From contig NZ_STGM01000002.1 of the NCBI RefSeq assembly GCF_004854025.1, positions 124,001 through 188,000 of the forward strand: DNA of 64,000 nt, given 5' to 3'. The notes below the pieces were generated by a model. That model saw only the letters and a list, made by a program, of their open reading frames with translations. It did no database searches and was not told where the DNA came from. The translations under genes were made by a program, and so were the position numbers. How positions within the stretch are numbered: the stretch's first letter is position 1; each line of letters opens with the position of its first letter. The DNA is from Microbacterium hydrothermale. GTDB lineage: Bacteria > Actinomycetota > Actinomycetes > Actinomycetales > Microbacteriaceae. This document shows positions 1 through 15,555 of the stretch, in pieces.

Positions 1-250
1 AGATCCCGGCCTGGTAGACGGTGACGATCGACGGGTGCGCCGACAGGTGCGCGAGCACGTCGGCCTCGGCGTTGAACATGCGCAGCAGGTCGGTGTCGCG
101 CACGTCGCTCGGCAGCACCTTCACCGCGACGTCGCGGCGCGGCATGTCCTGCCCGTAGAGGAATACGTCGGCGAACCCGCCCGACCCGAGGGGACGGATG
201 TACGCCAGCCCGGGCAGGATGGGCGGCGACGACGGAAGCCGCTGCGGCAT
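1..250 (-). CDS. Serine/threonine protein kinase, N-terminal part (runs off the window)
   Basis: Only the first 83 codons are present; the 3' end lies beyond base 1. The protein begins MPQRLPSSPP and continues into a glycine loop (PLGSGGFADVFLY) and the VAIK-type lysine segment (DVAVKVLP), followed by the alphaC-like stretch with an NAEADVLAHLS glutamate. This is the start of a Hanks-type kinase N-lobe, as in PknA/B-like kinases; the catalytic loop and any membrane or extracellular part are not visible. The ATG at 250 follows a GGGGGAGGGGG purine run. About 60 bases upstream, TAGCAT (306-311) in an AT-richer patch is a possible -10. The kinase call is firm; its target cannot be told. Confidence 0.88.
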   Translation of the reverse strand, partial: MPQRLPSSPPILPGLAYIRPLGSGGFADVFLYGQDMPRRDVAVKVLPSDVRDTDLLRMFNAEADVLAHLSAHPSIVTVYQAGI

Positions 251-373
251 CGAGCCCCCTCCCCCGGACGACGCACCCGCGACTCAGCGGGCGCACAACC
301 CGACGATGCTAACAAAGCAGTCTTTGACGACCGTGCGCGTTGTGCACAGGCGCCGATCGGTCCCGGCGTCGAC

Positions 374-1036
374 TCAGGATGCCGGGGCGTCGGGCTCGCG
401 GGGATCGAAGGGCGCGTCGAGGGAGCGCGTCAGATCGTCGAGCAGGGCGGCGATCTGCGGCTCGACGTACTCCGCGACCGCGGCCTGGATGCGCAGGCGG
501 TGGTGCAGCAGGATCGTGCACACCTCGCGGCCGATCATGTTCGCGTAGTCGTCGGCGAGACCCACCTCCTGCCGCAGGGCCGCCTTCGCGGCATCCGACA
601 GCGGAGGGAGGGCCGGGATCTCGGCGTCCTCCTCGGCGGCGAGCCCCGACAGCGTGAACAGGAACGGCGACCCGGGTTCGGGGTCGGGGTCGAGCGGCAT
701 CCCGTCGAACTCGGGCTCGAGACCCTCGGTGGGGCGGTACGACCGACGGCGGTTGCGCTCGGCCTGCTGGTCGAGCTCGGCCTGCAGCATGGGGAGGTTG
801 CGCGCGGTGTAATCGGCGACGGCGTGGTCGACGATGCCCTTCACCCGGGTCGAGAGTCCGTGCTGCACACCGTGCGGCACGTCGGACCCCAGACCCGCGG
901 CGGAGAGGACCGGCGACCCGAAGCACCGGCGGCACGGGGCGACCCGCCCGCGGTGGTGGGCGGGTTCCCAGCGCGGCAGCCATCGCAGCCAGGCATCCAC
1001 CGCCTGACCGACCTGGCTCTCGAGCGACCGCTCCAC
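374..1036 (-). CDS. Conserved hypothetical protein with a CxxC motif
   Basis: A 220-residue soluble protein I do not recognise. The N-terminal third has CRRCFGSPVLSAAG, a short CxxC motif that could bind metal but has no visible partner pair. The middle is acidic and proline-rich (DPDPEPGS) and the C-terminal third is predicted helical (a stretch with ANMIGREV and HHRLRIQAA). The GTG start at 1036 is chosen because TAGCGT (1044-1049) lies 7 bases upstream, the leaderless arrangement common in this window, and because the upstream extension is arginine-rich and unlike protein. Similar proteins sit near kinases in Microbacteriaceae, but no function can be inferred. Confidence 0.7.
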   Translation of the reverse strand: MERSLESQVGQAVDAWLRWLPRWEPAHHRGRVAPCRRCFGSPVLSAAGLGSDVPHGVQHGLSTRVKGIVDHAVADYTARNLPMLQAELDQQAERNRRRSYRPTEGLEPEFDGMPLDPDPEPGSPFLFTLSGLAAEEDAEIPALPPLSDAAKAALRQEVGLADDYANMIGREVCTILLHHRLRIQAAVAEYVEPQIAALLDDLTRSLDAPFDPREPDAPAS

Positions 1037-1093
1037 GGCCCCTACGCTAGTGCGACACGCCCGGGGACATGCGGATGCCACGGCGCGAGCGCG

Positions 1094-1576
1094 TCACGAC
1101 GCCTCCTCGTCGTCCTCCCAGCGCCAGCGCGGCCCCTCGGCCCGCGTGCGGCGCAGGAAGACCCCGACGAGGCCGGCGAGCAGTCCCGCCGCGGCTACGA
1201 CCGCGCCGGGGAAGCTCAGAGCGACACTGCCCGCGGCGGCGACACCGCGGGCCGGGTCGGCCCCGCTCACCAGCGCGCCCACGACGATGCCGCCCACCTC
1301 GCCCACGAAGGCGGCGATCGCGCACGGCACCGCGGTGAGATACCCCGGCGGGTCGGCGCGCAGCCCCCACAGCAGTACCGCGGAGAAGAGCGCGAGGGCG
1401 GCGACCTGGCCGACGACGCCGGGGATCGCCCCGAGCCCCCGCACGGGGATGACGTCCGCGTTCAGGGCGAGGCTCGCGACCCCGAGTCCGCCGATCGAGA
1501 GGGCGATGAAGGTGATCGCGGCGAAGACGACCGCGACCGGCGGGGTGACCCCCGCCGGTCGCGGCTCGTTCGTCAT
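1094..1576 (-). CDS. Small polytopic membrane protein, unknown function
   Basis: 160 residues with four clear hydrophobic segments (about residues 14-36, 48-70, 79-100 and 115-140), a short polar N-terminus and a charged C-terminal tail ending RWRWEDDEEAS. No catalytic or ligand motif is visible. It starts 28 bases after the stop of the neighbouring membrane protein encoded at 1605-2720 on the same strand, has no -10 of its own and only a weak ribosome site, so it is probably the second gene of a two-gene transcript. The family is not recognised. Confidence 0.7.
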   Translation of the reverse strand: MTNEPRPAGVTPPVAVVFAAITFIALSIGGLGVASLALNADVIPVRGLGAIPGVVGQVAALALFSAVLLWGLRADPPGYLTAVPCAIAAFVGEVGGIVVGALVSGADPARGVAAAGSVALSFPGAVVAAAGLLAGLVGVFLRRTRAEGPRWRWEDDEEAS

Positions 1577-1604
1577 CGCGGCAGCATCCGTGTCCGCGCT
1601 CGCG

Positions 1605-2720
1605 TCAGCGCTGCGAGAGCTGAGGGCCGGCTTCGAGCGTGCGCTCGTATTCGCGCTGCGCCTCGGCGTTGATCTCGGTGACGCGGCGACCGCGTGCGGC
1701 GACCCAGGCGCCGAACCAGATCGTCAGCTCGCGTCCCAGCACGAAGGCGACGATCGCGAGCGGGGCGAGCACGTTGTTCTGCAGGAGGTCGAGCGACTCG
1801 CTCGAGGTGATGCGCCAGAACGGGGCGGCGAAGAGCACACCGAGCAGGTGTCCGGCCCAGGCGATGACGCCCACGATCAGACCCCAGACGACCCAGTGGC
1901 CCCAACGGCCGCGGTTGATCAGGGCACCCAGGAACCAGAAGCCCAGGTAGAACGCAACGGTCGGCACCCACAGGCCCGCCGTCGTGAGAGCGGCGAGGGC
2001 CTCTCGACCGAGGTCCGAGACGCCGAAGGCCCCGCTGAGCAGGCCGAGGCCCAGGGTCGCGGCCAGGTACAGCACCGCGAAGACGAGCGCGGCGAGCAGG
2101 CCGATGGCGCCGGCGGCTCCGCGGTTGCCGCGGGGGCGGGGCGCCTCGGGAGCCTGGACGAAGATCGGCTGCGGTCCGCCGACGGCCCGCGCGGGCTCCT
2201 CGGCGACGGGGGCCGGGGTCGTCGCAGCACCCGCTCCGGCGGCGGCCGTGCCGACCGCTCCCGCGGCGACGGCCGGGGCGACGGTCGTGGTCGCGTCGTC
2301 GTGGCGCGCGGCGTCGGTCTCGGCGGGGGCGTATCGGGCCGTGGCCGGCTCGGGCTCGGCGGAGGCGGCGTACGCGGCCCAGCGGGCGTCTTCGTCGTCG
2401 AGGTCGGCCGACGACACGCTCGTGGCGGCCGGGCTCGTCCGCGGCTCGACCGGCGAGGCGTCGTGCACGACGGGGGCGGGGTGCTCCGCGCGAGCGGTCA
2501 CCGCCGAGGCGGCGTCACGTTCCGCGGTTTCGCGCTCGTCCCACGCGGCCTGGGCGGCGGCGGGGTCGACGGCGTCGCGCTGCGCGGCTTCGGCGTCGGC
2601 GAGGCCCTCGTGCGCGCGGCCGACCACGTCGTGCGCGTCGTCACGGGGTTCGGCGACGGGGTCGCCGTACGAGTTCGTGGGCTCCGCGACGGGGTCGCCG
2701 TGCGGCTGGTGGTCGCTCAT
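1605..2720 (-). CDS. Membrane protein with long disordered acidic N-terminus
   Basis: 371 residues in two parts. Residues 1 to about 195 are low-complexity, rich in Ala, Glu, Asp and Pro, with a near-repeat GDPVAEP at positions 8 and 19, and look disordered and cytoplasmic. Residues about 200-345 hold four hydrophobic segments separated by short loops (GRWGHW, ITSSESLD), and the tail is basic then polar. Start: ATG at 2720 with GGAG in GAGGAGACCCC just upstream; TAGCCT at 2751-2756 is a likely -10, giving a short leader. Related proteins are sometimes labelled ABC transporter, but there is no ATPase or permease signature here. Function unknown. Confidence 0.75.
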   Translation of the reverse strand: MSDHQPHGDPVAEPTNSYGDPVAEPRDDAHDVVGRAHEGLADAEAAQRDAVDPAAAQAAWDERETAERDAASAVTARAEHPAPVVHDASPVEPRTSPAATSVSSADLDDEDARWAAYAASAEPEPATARYAPAETDAARHDDATTTVAPAVAAGAVGTAAAGAGAATTPAPVAEEPARAVGGPQPIFVQAPEAPRPRGNRGAAGAIGLLAALVFAVLYLAATLGLGLLSGAFGVSDLGREALAALTTAGLWVPTVAFYLGFWFLGALINRGRWGHWVVWGLIVGVIAWAGHLLGVLFAAPFWRITSSESLDLLQNNVLAPLAIVAFVLGRELTIWFGAWVAARGRRVTEINAEAQREYERTLEAGPQLSQR

Positions 2721-2843
2721 GGGGTCTCCTCACGCGGTACTTGCCGCGCAAGGCTATCCCGCGTGCCGCCCCGCACCCGGGAGGCGTGCCGCGGTTCTGC
2801 ATTCCGCCTGGGCGGGAGGCGGCGCTGCGCATAGGCTGAACGC

Positions 2844-3428
2844 ATGTCCGGTCGCCTGTCCCGCACGCTCCTCGCCGCTGCGCTCGCGGGTGCGACGGCG
2901 CTGGCGCTGAGCGCCTGCGCCCCCTCCGCCGACGAGGCCGCGCCGCAGGAGTCGGCTCCCGTGGTCTCGGTCAGCCCCACCCCGATCCCCACGATCACCC
3001 AGACCGCGACGGCCGTGCGCATCCCCGCCGACTGCCGCGCGATGCTCTCGACCGACGTGCTCTCGCAGCTCGGCTCGGTTCCCCTGAACGATCCCTCGCT
3101 CGGCCCGTCGGGCGTCCAGTCGGACGGCTCGCTGATCTGCATCTGGCGCGACCCCGCCGCCGACACCACGAGCCTGACGACGAAGATCTCGCGCATGGAC
3201 CGCGGCCCCGCGCTCGACATGCTCAACGACCTGGTCACCACCCAGGGCTTCAGCTGCTACACGCCCGACGAGGGCACGCGCTGCGAGAAGACGTGGATCA
3301 ACGACACCTACCCCGTCAACGACGGCCGCACCCTGTTCTGGCGCGACGGCGTGCTCGTCGACACCCAGTACTCGAACCTCGCCCCCACGGGCTACACCGC
3401 GAGCATCATCACCTCGATCTTCGGCTGA
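2844..3428 (+). CDS. Secreted lipoprotein with four-cysteine domain
   Basis: 194 residues. A type II signal peptide is clear: basic start, hydrophobic core, lipobox LSAC with the acylated Cys25, then an Asp/Glu/Pro/Thr-rich linker. The mature domain (about residue 60 on) carries four cysteines in the pattern DCR ... CIW R ... GFSC ... RC, suggesting two disulphides outside the membrane. The same pattern is found in the convergent gene at 3442-4041, so the two are paralogues. The start has TAGGCT (2832-2837) six bases before the ATG, so the mRNA is probably leaderless. Similar domains are seen in actinobacterial surface lipoproteins of unknown role; no ligand can be named. Confidence 0.8.
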   Translation: MSGRLSRTLLAAALAGATALALSACAPSADEAAPQESAPVVSVSPTPIPTITQTATAVRIPADCRAMLSTDVLSQLGSVPLNDPSLGPSGVQSDGSLICIWRDPAADTTSLTTKISRMDRGPALDMLNDLVTTQGFSCYTPDEGTRCEKTWINDTYPVNDGRTLFWRDGVLVDTQYSNLAPTGYTASIITSIFG

Positions 3429-3444
3429 GCGCGGCGGGCGCTCA
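3426..3444. terminator. Short hairpin spanning both convergent stop codons
   Basis: TGAGCGC (3426-3432), a GGCGG loop and GCGCTCA (3438-3444) form a perfect 7-bp stem. The stem contains the TGA stop of the lipoprotein on the plus strand and of its paralogue on the minus strand. It may serve as a compact bidirectional terminator, but there is no T-tract. Confidence 0.4.
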
Positions 3445-4041
3445 CCCGCCGGAGAACGCGTGGGATGCCACGATCGCGGCGTAGTCGTCGGGCGCCCATC
3501 CCGAGAGGGTCGACGAGACCCACCGGTCGCCGCGCAGGTCGTGCACCTCGACGACATCGCCGGTCGTCCGCGCGCAGTGGGTCGTGTCGCCGTCGGCGGT
3601 GCACGCGAACCCCTGCGCGGCGAGGGTCGTCGATACCGCTGCCGCCCCCTCGGGCGTCACGGTCGACACGGTCGTCTCGACGAACCGGCCGGCGGAGCCC
3701 CGCCAGTGGCACGTCACGACGACGGTCGGCGATGCGGCGGCGACGGCCTCGGAGGTCGACAGCGCGACCGTGCGGCGCTGCCACAGCAACGCGTCCGGCG
3801 ACCACACCATCGACGACCACAGGGGCTGCGAGTACAGGTGCCGGCAGTCCTGCGCGGGTTCCGCCGGGGCGGTCTCGACCGCGGCCGGCGTCGACGTGGC
3901 CGAGCGCAGCGTGTCGCCCACGAAACTCACCGCCGCGGGGATGCCGGGGGCGGCCAGCACGATCATCGCCGCGACCGCCGCGGCGCACAAGACCCCCGCG
4001 GGCCATGCCAACCACAGGCTGCGTCCACCGATCCGGGCCAT
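3442..4041 (-). CDS. Membrane-anchored paralogue of the neighbouring lipoprotein
   Basis: 199 residues: a short basic N-terminus (MARIGGRSLW), one uncleaved-looking hydrophobic segment (about 10-32), a linker, then an extracytoplasmic domain with DCR, CHWR, GFAC and HC cysteines that line up with the lipoprotein at 2844-3428, including a shared C-terminal AP..Y...I pattern. The longer open frame to 4140 is rejected: the ATG at 4041 has a good GGAGGA site and TACCGT further upstream as a possible -10, and the extra residues are arginine-rich. No enzymatic motif is seen. The pair probably arose by inverted duplication followed by a change of membrane anchor. Confidence 0.72.
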   Translation of the reverse strand: MARIGGRSLWLAWPAGVLCAAAVAAMIVLAAPGIPAAVSFVGDTLRSATSTPAAVETAPAEPAQDCRHLYSQPLWSSMVWSPDALLWQRRTVALSTSEAVAAASPTVVVTCHWRGSAGRFVETTVSTVTPEGAAAVSTTLAAQGFACTADGDTTHCARTTGDVVEVHDLRGDRWVSSTLSGWAPDDYAAIVASHAFSGG

Positions 4042-4177
4042 GCGTTCCTCCGCATCCACGGTAGGCGCACTCCCCCGGCTCCCCCGCTCCTCGACACGCC
4101 GCGCGGCCGACCCGACACCGACGCGACACACCGCCGACACGAGGAACGGGGCGGGGGCGCGGGGAGCCCGGACACGA

Positions 4178-4209
4178 CGAAGGCCCCCGGCGCGAGCCGG
4201 GGGCCTTCG
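4178..4209 (-). terminator. Strong hairpin, second terminator after rpoC
   Basis: CGAAGGCCCCCGGC (4178-4191), a GCGA tetraloop, and its perfect complement at 4196-4209 form a 14-bp stem, 75 bases past the rpoC stop. No U-tract follows, as is usual in GC-rich actinobacteria. Confidence 0.75.
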
Positions 4210-4248
4210 GGGATCAGGATGCCGCGCCGGGGCGTGGCATCCGTCGAT

Positions 4249-4280
4249 CAGGGTGGAGCCGGCTCAGCGGCTCCACCCTG
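4249..4280 (-). terminator. rpoC terminator hairpin immediately after the stop
   Basis: CAGGGTGGAGCCG (4249-4261), loop GCTCAG, and its exact complement at 4268-4280 make a 13-bp stem beginning 3 bases after the rpoC stop. Together with the hairpin at 4178-4209 it forms a tandem terminator for the rpoB-rpoC transcript. Confidence 0.8.
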
Positions 4281-4283
4281 CAA

Positions 4284-8159
<3,876 letters not shown>

Positions 8160-8215
8160 TGGTTCTCCTGTGTCGGAATTCTCTGAAATCTGAGCTGGGT
8201 CGCTGAGCTGGAAGC

Positions 8216-11713
<3,498 letters not shown>

Positions 11714-11881
11714 GGGAATAACCTCCAGAAGCCCGGGCGAGGGGCTCGTGATTCCTTGTCGTCAGGTGGAGTGCGTTCCTGCCCCGAAAACCTGCACGTC
11801 GCACGCCGCGGTGAAGCGGGGACGGGCAGGCTCAGCCGACCACCATATGAGGGCAGGGGGAATCGAGGAGCGCAAAGTCCA

Positions 11882-11910
11882 AGCATACGCGGGAGGACTC
11901 GCCGTGTCCA
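11882..11910 (-). promoter_or_regulatory. Probable rpoB promoter
   Basis: On the minus strand TGGACA (11905-11910) and TATGCT (11882-11887) are separated by exactly 17 bases, 5/6 and 4/6 matches to the sigma-70/sigma-A consensus. The predicted start is near 11875, giving an rpoB leader of about 160 bases. Confidence 0.6.
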
Positions 11911-11919
11911 GTCCAATTC

Positions 11920-11948
11920 TTGACGCGTTTGCGGACCTGCGGTATAAC
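11920..11948 (+). promoter_or_regulatory. Near-consensus promoter divergent from rpoB, antisense to pxpBC
   Basis: TTGACG (11920-11925), a 17-base spacer and TATAAC (11943-11948) give 10 of 12 consensus positions, the best housekeeping promoter match I found in the window. It fires to the right, into the 3' end of the minus-strand pxpBC gene. No plus-strand gene of coding character follows, so the product would be an antisense or small RNA. Confidence 0.5.
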
Positions 11949-11986
11949 CGCGTGCGCCCGTTCGTCATTCCCCGCGGAACCGGGCG

Positions 11987-13654
11987 TCAGGCGCGCCGGA
12001 ACCGGAGCCGATCGCCCGGTCGCACCTGCGCGAGCGCGTCGAGGGCGGCATCCGTCACCACGGCGATCACGGGGTACCCGCCCGTGACGGGACCGTCGGC
12101 CAGCAGGATGACGGGCCGCCCGTGCGGGGGCACCTGGATCGCCCCCGGCCGCATGCCCTCGCTGGGGAGTTCGTCGTGACGCACGCGTTCGAGGGCGGGG
12201 CCGTCGAGGCGGATCCCCACGCGGTCGACGTCGCTCGAGACCGTCCATCGCGCCTCGAGAAGGGCCGCTCGCGCGGCGGCGGTGAACCAGTCGGCGCGGG
12301 GCCCTTCGGCGATCCGCACGTCGTGCAGCGCGGGCGGGACGGTCCACGGGAAGACGTCGATCGCCGGAACAGCGGATGCCGCCCGCCCCGCGTGGAGCAC
12401 GTCGCCCGCGCGCACGGGAGCGGGGCCGAGGCCGGCCAGCACGTCGTGCGAGCGCGAGCCCAGGGCGGCCGTGGTGACGACCCCGCCGCGGACGGAGAGA
12501 TGAGCGCGCAATCCCGCGCGCGCGGGACCGAGGCGGATCTCGCTCCCGGCGGGGACCAGCTGGGGCGCGTACATGTCGACCGCGCGATCGGCGACGACGA
12601 CGTCGACGAGAGCACCGGTCACGCACACCCACGTGTCGCTCTCGGCACGGGCGACGAAGCCGCCGACGGCGATCTCGAGGCCGGGGGCGCCCTCGTCGTT
12701 GCCCACGAGGCGGTTGGCGATGCGCAGGGCGCGCCGGTCGAGAGCTCCCGAGCGGGCGACGCCCAGGGCGGCACGACCGGGGCGGCCGAGGTCTTGCACG
12801 ATGGCGAACGCGCCCGGGTCGAGCACGCGGAGGGCGGGTCGGGGCGGGAGAGAGGAGGGGGCTGAGCCCGTCGGAGCCTGCGGACGCGGCGATGGGGAGA
12901 GGGTCCCGGCCCCTTCGACAGGCTCAGGGACCGCTGAGCGCGCAGGGGCCTCGGCAGGCCCAGCGACCTCGGCGGGCGCGAGCGGCGCCGCGGAGGTGAC
13001 GCGCTCGCGCTCCGGCACGAAGCGCACGCGCGCTCCCGGGGGCAGCAGCACCGGGGTGGCGGCATCCGGATCGAAGAGCACCGCGTCGGTCGCGCCGATC
13101 AGCCGCCAGCCGCCCGGGGTCTCGCGCGGATAGGCGCCGCTGAAACCGCCCGCGAGACCGACGGCCCCGGCGGGCACACGGGTGCGCGGCCGGGCGAGGC
13201 GCGGCACGTCGAAGGGCCAGTCCTCGCTGACGAGGTAGGCGAAGCCCGGGGCGAAGCCGGTGAAGGCGACCGTCCAGTGCGCCCCCGCGTGTCGGGCCAC
13301 GAGATCGACCGCCGGGATGCCGAGCAGCGCGGCCGTGTCGTCGAGGTCGGCGCCGTCGTACCGCACGGGCACCTCGACGAGGGGGCCGGGTCGCACCGCC
13401 GCGGCCCGCGAGCCGGTCGCGCGGCGGATCCACTGCTCGACGCCCGCGCGTCCGATGCGGGCGGGGTCGAAGGCGACGAGCACGGTGCGGGCGGCCGGGA
13501 CCAGCTCGTCCACGCCCGCGGGCGGCGCGGCGGCGAGCGCCGCGTGCAGCGCCAGGACGCCGGCGAGGTCGGCGACCTCGGCCAGCACGGCTCGCTCCCC
13601 CAGGGGTCTGAGGACGATGGCATCCGCCGGCTCGTCGTCTCGCGGCGAGGTCAC
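11987..13654 (-). CDS. pxpB-pxpC: 5-oxoprolinase subunits PxpB and PxpC fused (biotin-dependent carboxylase-like)
   Basis: 555 residues joining two usually separate subunits. The first part (about 1-205) is PxpB/KipI-like, with FTGFAPGFAYL and a glycine-rich GGFSGAYPRETPGGW segment; the second (about 245-555) is PxpC/KipA-like, with LGRPGRAALG and GALDRRALRIANRLVGN. With PxpA it hydrolyses 5-oxoproline (pyroglutamate) to glutamate using ATP. The GTG start at 13654 overlaps the pxpA stop by 4 bases, indicating translational coupling. The linker between the halves contains a 24-base dispersed repeat read as VPEPVEGAG. B-C fusions are common, so this is probably one working polypeptide. Confidence 0.88.
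   Translation of the reverse strand: MTSPRDDEPADAIVLRPLGERAVLAEVADLAGVLALHAALAAAPPAGVDELVPAARTVLVAFDPARIGRAGVEQWIRRATGSRAAAVRPGPLVEVPVRYDGADLDDTAALLGIPAVDLVARHAGAHWTVAFTGFAPGFAYLVSEDWPFDVPRLARPRTRVPAGAVGLAGGFSGAYPRETPGGWRLIGATDAVLFDPDAATPVLLPPGARVRFVPERERVTSAAPLAPAEVAGPAEAPARSAVPEPVEGAGTLSPSPRPQAPTGSAPSSLPPRPALRVLDPGAFAIVQDLGRPGRAALGVARSGALDRRALRIANRLVGNDEGAPGLEIAVGGFVARAESDTWVCVTGALVDVVVADRAVDMYAPQLVPAGSEIRLGPARAGLRAHLSVRGGVVTTAALGSRSHDVLAGLGPAPVRAGDVLHAGRAASAVPAIDVFPWTVPPALHDVRIAEGPRADWFTAAARAALLEARWTVSSDVDRVGIRLDGPALERVRHDELPSEGMRPGAIQVPPHGRPVILLADGPVTGGYPVIAVVTDAALDALAQVRPGDRLRFRRA
12910..12933. repeat. 24-bp dispersed repeat, copy 1 (inside the pxpBC linker)
   Basis: CCCCTTCGACAGGCTCAGGG plus ACCG, identical over 24 bases to a second copy at 38296-38319 in lhr. 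CCCT and AGGG at the ends are inverted. Here it is read in frame on the minus strand within the B-C linker. Confidence 0.8.
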
Positions 13655-14403
13655 CACGGGGCGCGGACCGCGATGCCGGCGTCGTCGAGCGCGGCGCGCA
13701 CCGCGCGGGCCGTCTCGACGGCGGCGGGGCTGTCTCCGTGCAGGCAGAGCGAGGCCGCCTCCACCGGGATCGTCGTGCCGTCGACCGCGTCGACCACCCC
13801 GTCGCGCACGAGCCGGACCGCCCGCTCCGCCACCCGGGCGGCGTCGTCGAGCAGCGCTCCGGGGGCTCCGCGCGGGACGAGGGCGCCGTCGCGGGTGTAG
13901 CCGCGATCGAGGAACGCCTCGCGCACGAACGGCAGTCCCGCGGATGCCGCGGCCTCGGCGATCGCGCCCCGCAGGCCGAGCACGGGCAGGGGGCGACCGA
14001 GGCGGGCGGAGTGGTCGGCGACGGCCGCGACGACCGCGGCGGCCTGCCCCGCGTCGTCGATGACGGCGTGGTACAGCGCGCCGTGGGGTTTGACGTAGCG
14101 CAGCTCGGCGCCGGCGGCGGTGAGCGCGTCGAGCTGCACCGCGATACTCCGGCGCAGGTCCGCGGGGGCGGGATCGCGGCGCACGCGGCCGAAGTTCGCG
14201 CGATCGTCGTACGAGGGGTGCGCGCCGACCGCGACCCCGAATCGGCGCGCGCGCTCGACCGAGGCGCGCATCGACGCGTCGTCGCCCGCGTGCGCTCCGC
14301 AGGCGACGTTGGCGCTCGACACGACGGCGAAGAGGGCCTCGTCGTCGGCGGTGGGCATCCCGTCCACCGTCTCGCCGAGGTCGGCGTTGAGGTCCACGTG
14401 CAT
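13651..14403 (-). CDS. pxpA: 5-oxoprolinase subunit PxpA (LamB/YcsF family)
   Basis: 250 residues, usual family length. Family signatures are present: DLNADLGE near the N-terminus, SANVACGAHAGD, GAHPSYDD, the YVKPHGALYH segment and LCLHGDSP near the C-terminus. PxpA supplies the catalytic site for ATP-dependent opening of 5-oxoproline. The ATG at 14403 is preceded by TACCGT six bases upstream, so the mRNA is probably leaderless; the longer frame to 14487 would lack protein-like sequence. It is first in a two-gene operon with the fused pxpBC. Confidence 0.9.
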   Translation of the reverse strand: MHVDLNADLGETVDGMPTADDEALFAVVSSANVACGAHAGDDASMRASVERARRFGVAVGAHPSYDDRANFGRVRRDPAPADLRRSIAVQLDALTAAGAELRYVKPHGALYHAVIDDAGQAAAVVAAVADHSARLGRPLPVLGLRGAIAEAAASAGLPFVREAFLDRGYTRDGALVPRGAPGALLDDAARVAERAVRLVRDGVVDAVDGTTIPVEAASLCLHGDSPAAVETARAVRAALDDAGIAVRAPW

Positions 14404-14594
14404 GGAGCCACGGTAGCGGCGGGCCCCGACAGCGCGGCGGGGCGCCGCGGGATCGCCCCGGCGTGTCACCACGGCACGGGATGCCACGGGACGGGACGGA
14501 CGACCGGAGCGGCATCCGGCCCCGGCGGACCTCCCGTCGTCGATGCCCCTCGCGCCCCGAACCGCCCGCGAGGGCGGGCCGGTAGCGTGAGCGC

Positions 14595-15461
14595 ATGGCC
14601 CGCATGCGCATCGAACCCGACGACGCCCCGACGGCCCGCCTGTCGGACGGGTCCATCGCGCGCGTGTCGCCCTCGGGGTTCGTGTCGGGGTGGGAGCTCG
14701 TCGTCGACGGCACGCCGCAGTCGCACGTCGACCTCGACGACCCGACGCACCTGCACTTCGAGTACGTCGCGCGCATGGGCGCCGTGATCGACCGCCTGCG
14801 GATGCCGGGACAGCCGCTGACCGTCGTGCACCTGGGCGCGGGGGCCCTCACCCTTCCCCGCTACGTCGAGGCGACCCGGCCGGGATCCCGCCAGCAGGTG
14901 ATCGAACTCGAACCCGCGCTGTGGGACCTGGTGCGCGAGAACCTCCCCCTCCCCCGCGGCGCCTCGGTGCGCGTGCGCATCGGCGACGCGCGCGAGGGCC
15001 TCGGGCGGCTGCCCGCGGGCCTCGACGGCGCGGTCGACCTGCTCGTCAGCGACGTCTACTCCGGCGCGCAGACCCCCGCGCACCTGACGACCGTGGAGTT
15101 CTACCGCGCGGCATCCCGCCTGCTCGCCCCCGACGGCGTGCTGCTGGTCAACGTCTCCGACGGACCGGGGCTCGCGTTCGCGCGCCGGCAGGTCGCCACC
15201 GTCCGCGAGGTTCTGCCCGAGGTCATCGTGCTCGCCGAGGTGCAGGTGCTCAAAGGACGCCGGTTCGGCAACCTCGTCGTCGCGGCGTCGGCGGCACCGC
15301 TCCCCGTCGAGTGGCTGCCGCGCCTGATGGCGGCCGGGCCCCACCCCGCGAAGGTCGCGCAGGGCGCCGAGATCGTCGAGTTCATGCGCGGGTCTCGTCC
15401 CGCCACGGATGCCGATGCGACGCCGTCACCCAAGCCCTCGGCATCCCTCTTCGAACGCTGA
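14595..15461 (+). CDS. Spermidine synthase-like SAM-dependent methyltransferase-fold protein
   Basis: 288 residues. The core has a Rossmann motif VHLGAGALTLPRY, an acidic strand end QVIELEPALWDLV, an IGDAREGL segment and DLLVSDVYSG, the order seen in polyamine aminopropyltransferases (SpeE). The C-terminal 30 residues are Pro/Ser-rich. Many actinobacterial members of this group are annotated spermidine synthase without proof; no speD or other polyamine gene is nearby, so a different substrate is possible. TAGCGT (14583-14588) lies six bases before the ATG, pointing to leaderless translation. Confidence 0.78.
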   Translation: MARMRIEPDDAPTARLSDGSIARVSPSGFVSGWELVVDGTPQSHVDLDDPTHLHFEYVARMGAVIDRLRMPGQPLTVVHLGAGALTLPRYVEATRPGSRQQVIELEPALWDLVRENLPLPRGASVRVRIGDAREGLGRLPAGLDGAVDLLVSDVYSGAQTPAHLTTVEFYRAASRLLAPDGVLLVNVSDGPGLAFARRQVATVREVLPEVIVLAEVQVLKGRRFGNLVVAASAAPLPVEWLPRLMAAGPHPAKVAQGAEIVEFMRGSRPATDADATPSPKPSASLFER

Positions 15462-15555
15462 CGGCAGCGCTTTCGCCCCTCGACCGCGTGGCGCGTGCGG
15501 TGTCGACGCGAGGTCGGCGCAGACTGGAACTCCTGCCCGACCGAGAGGAGTGACG

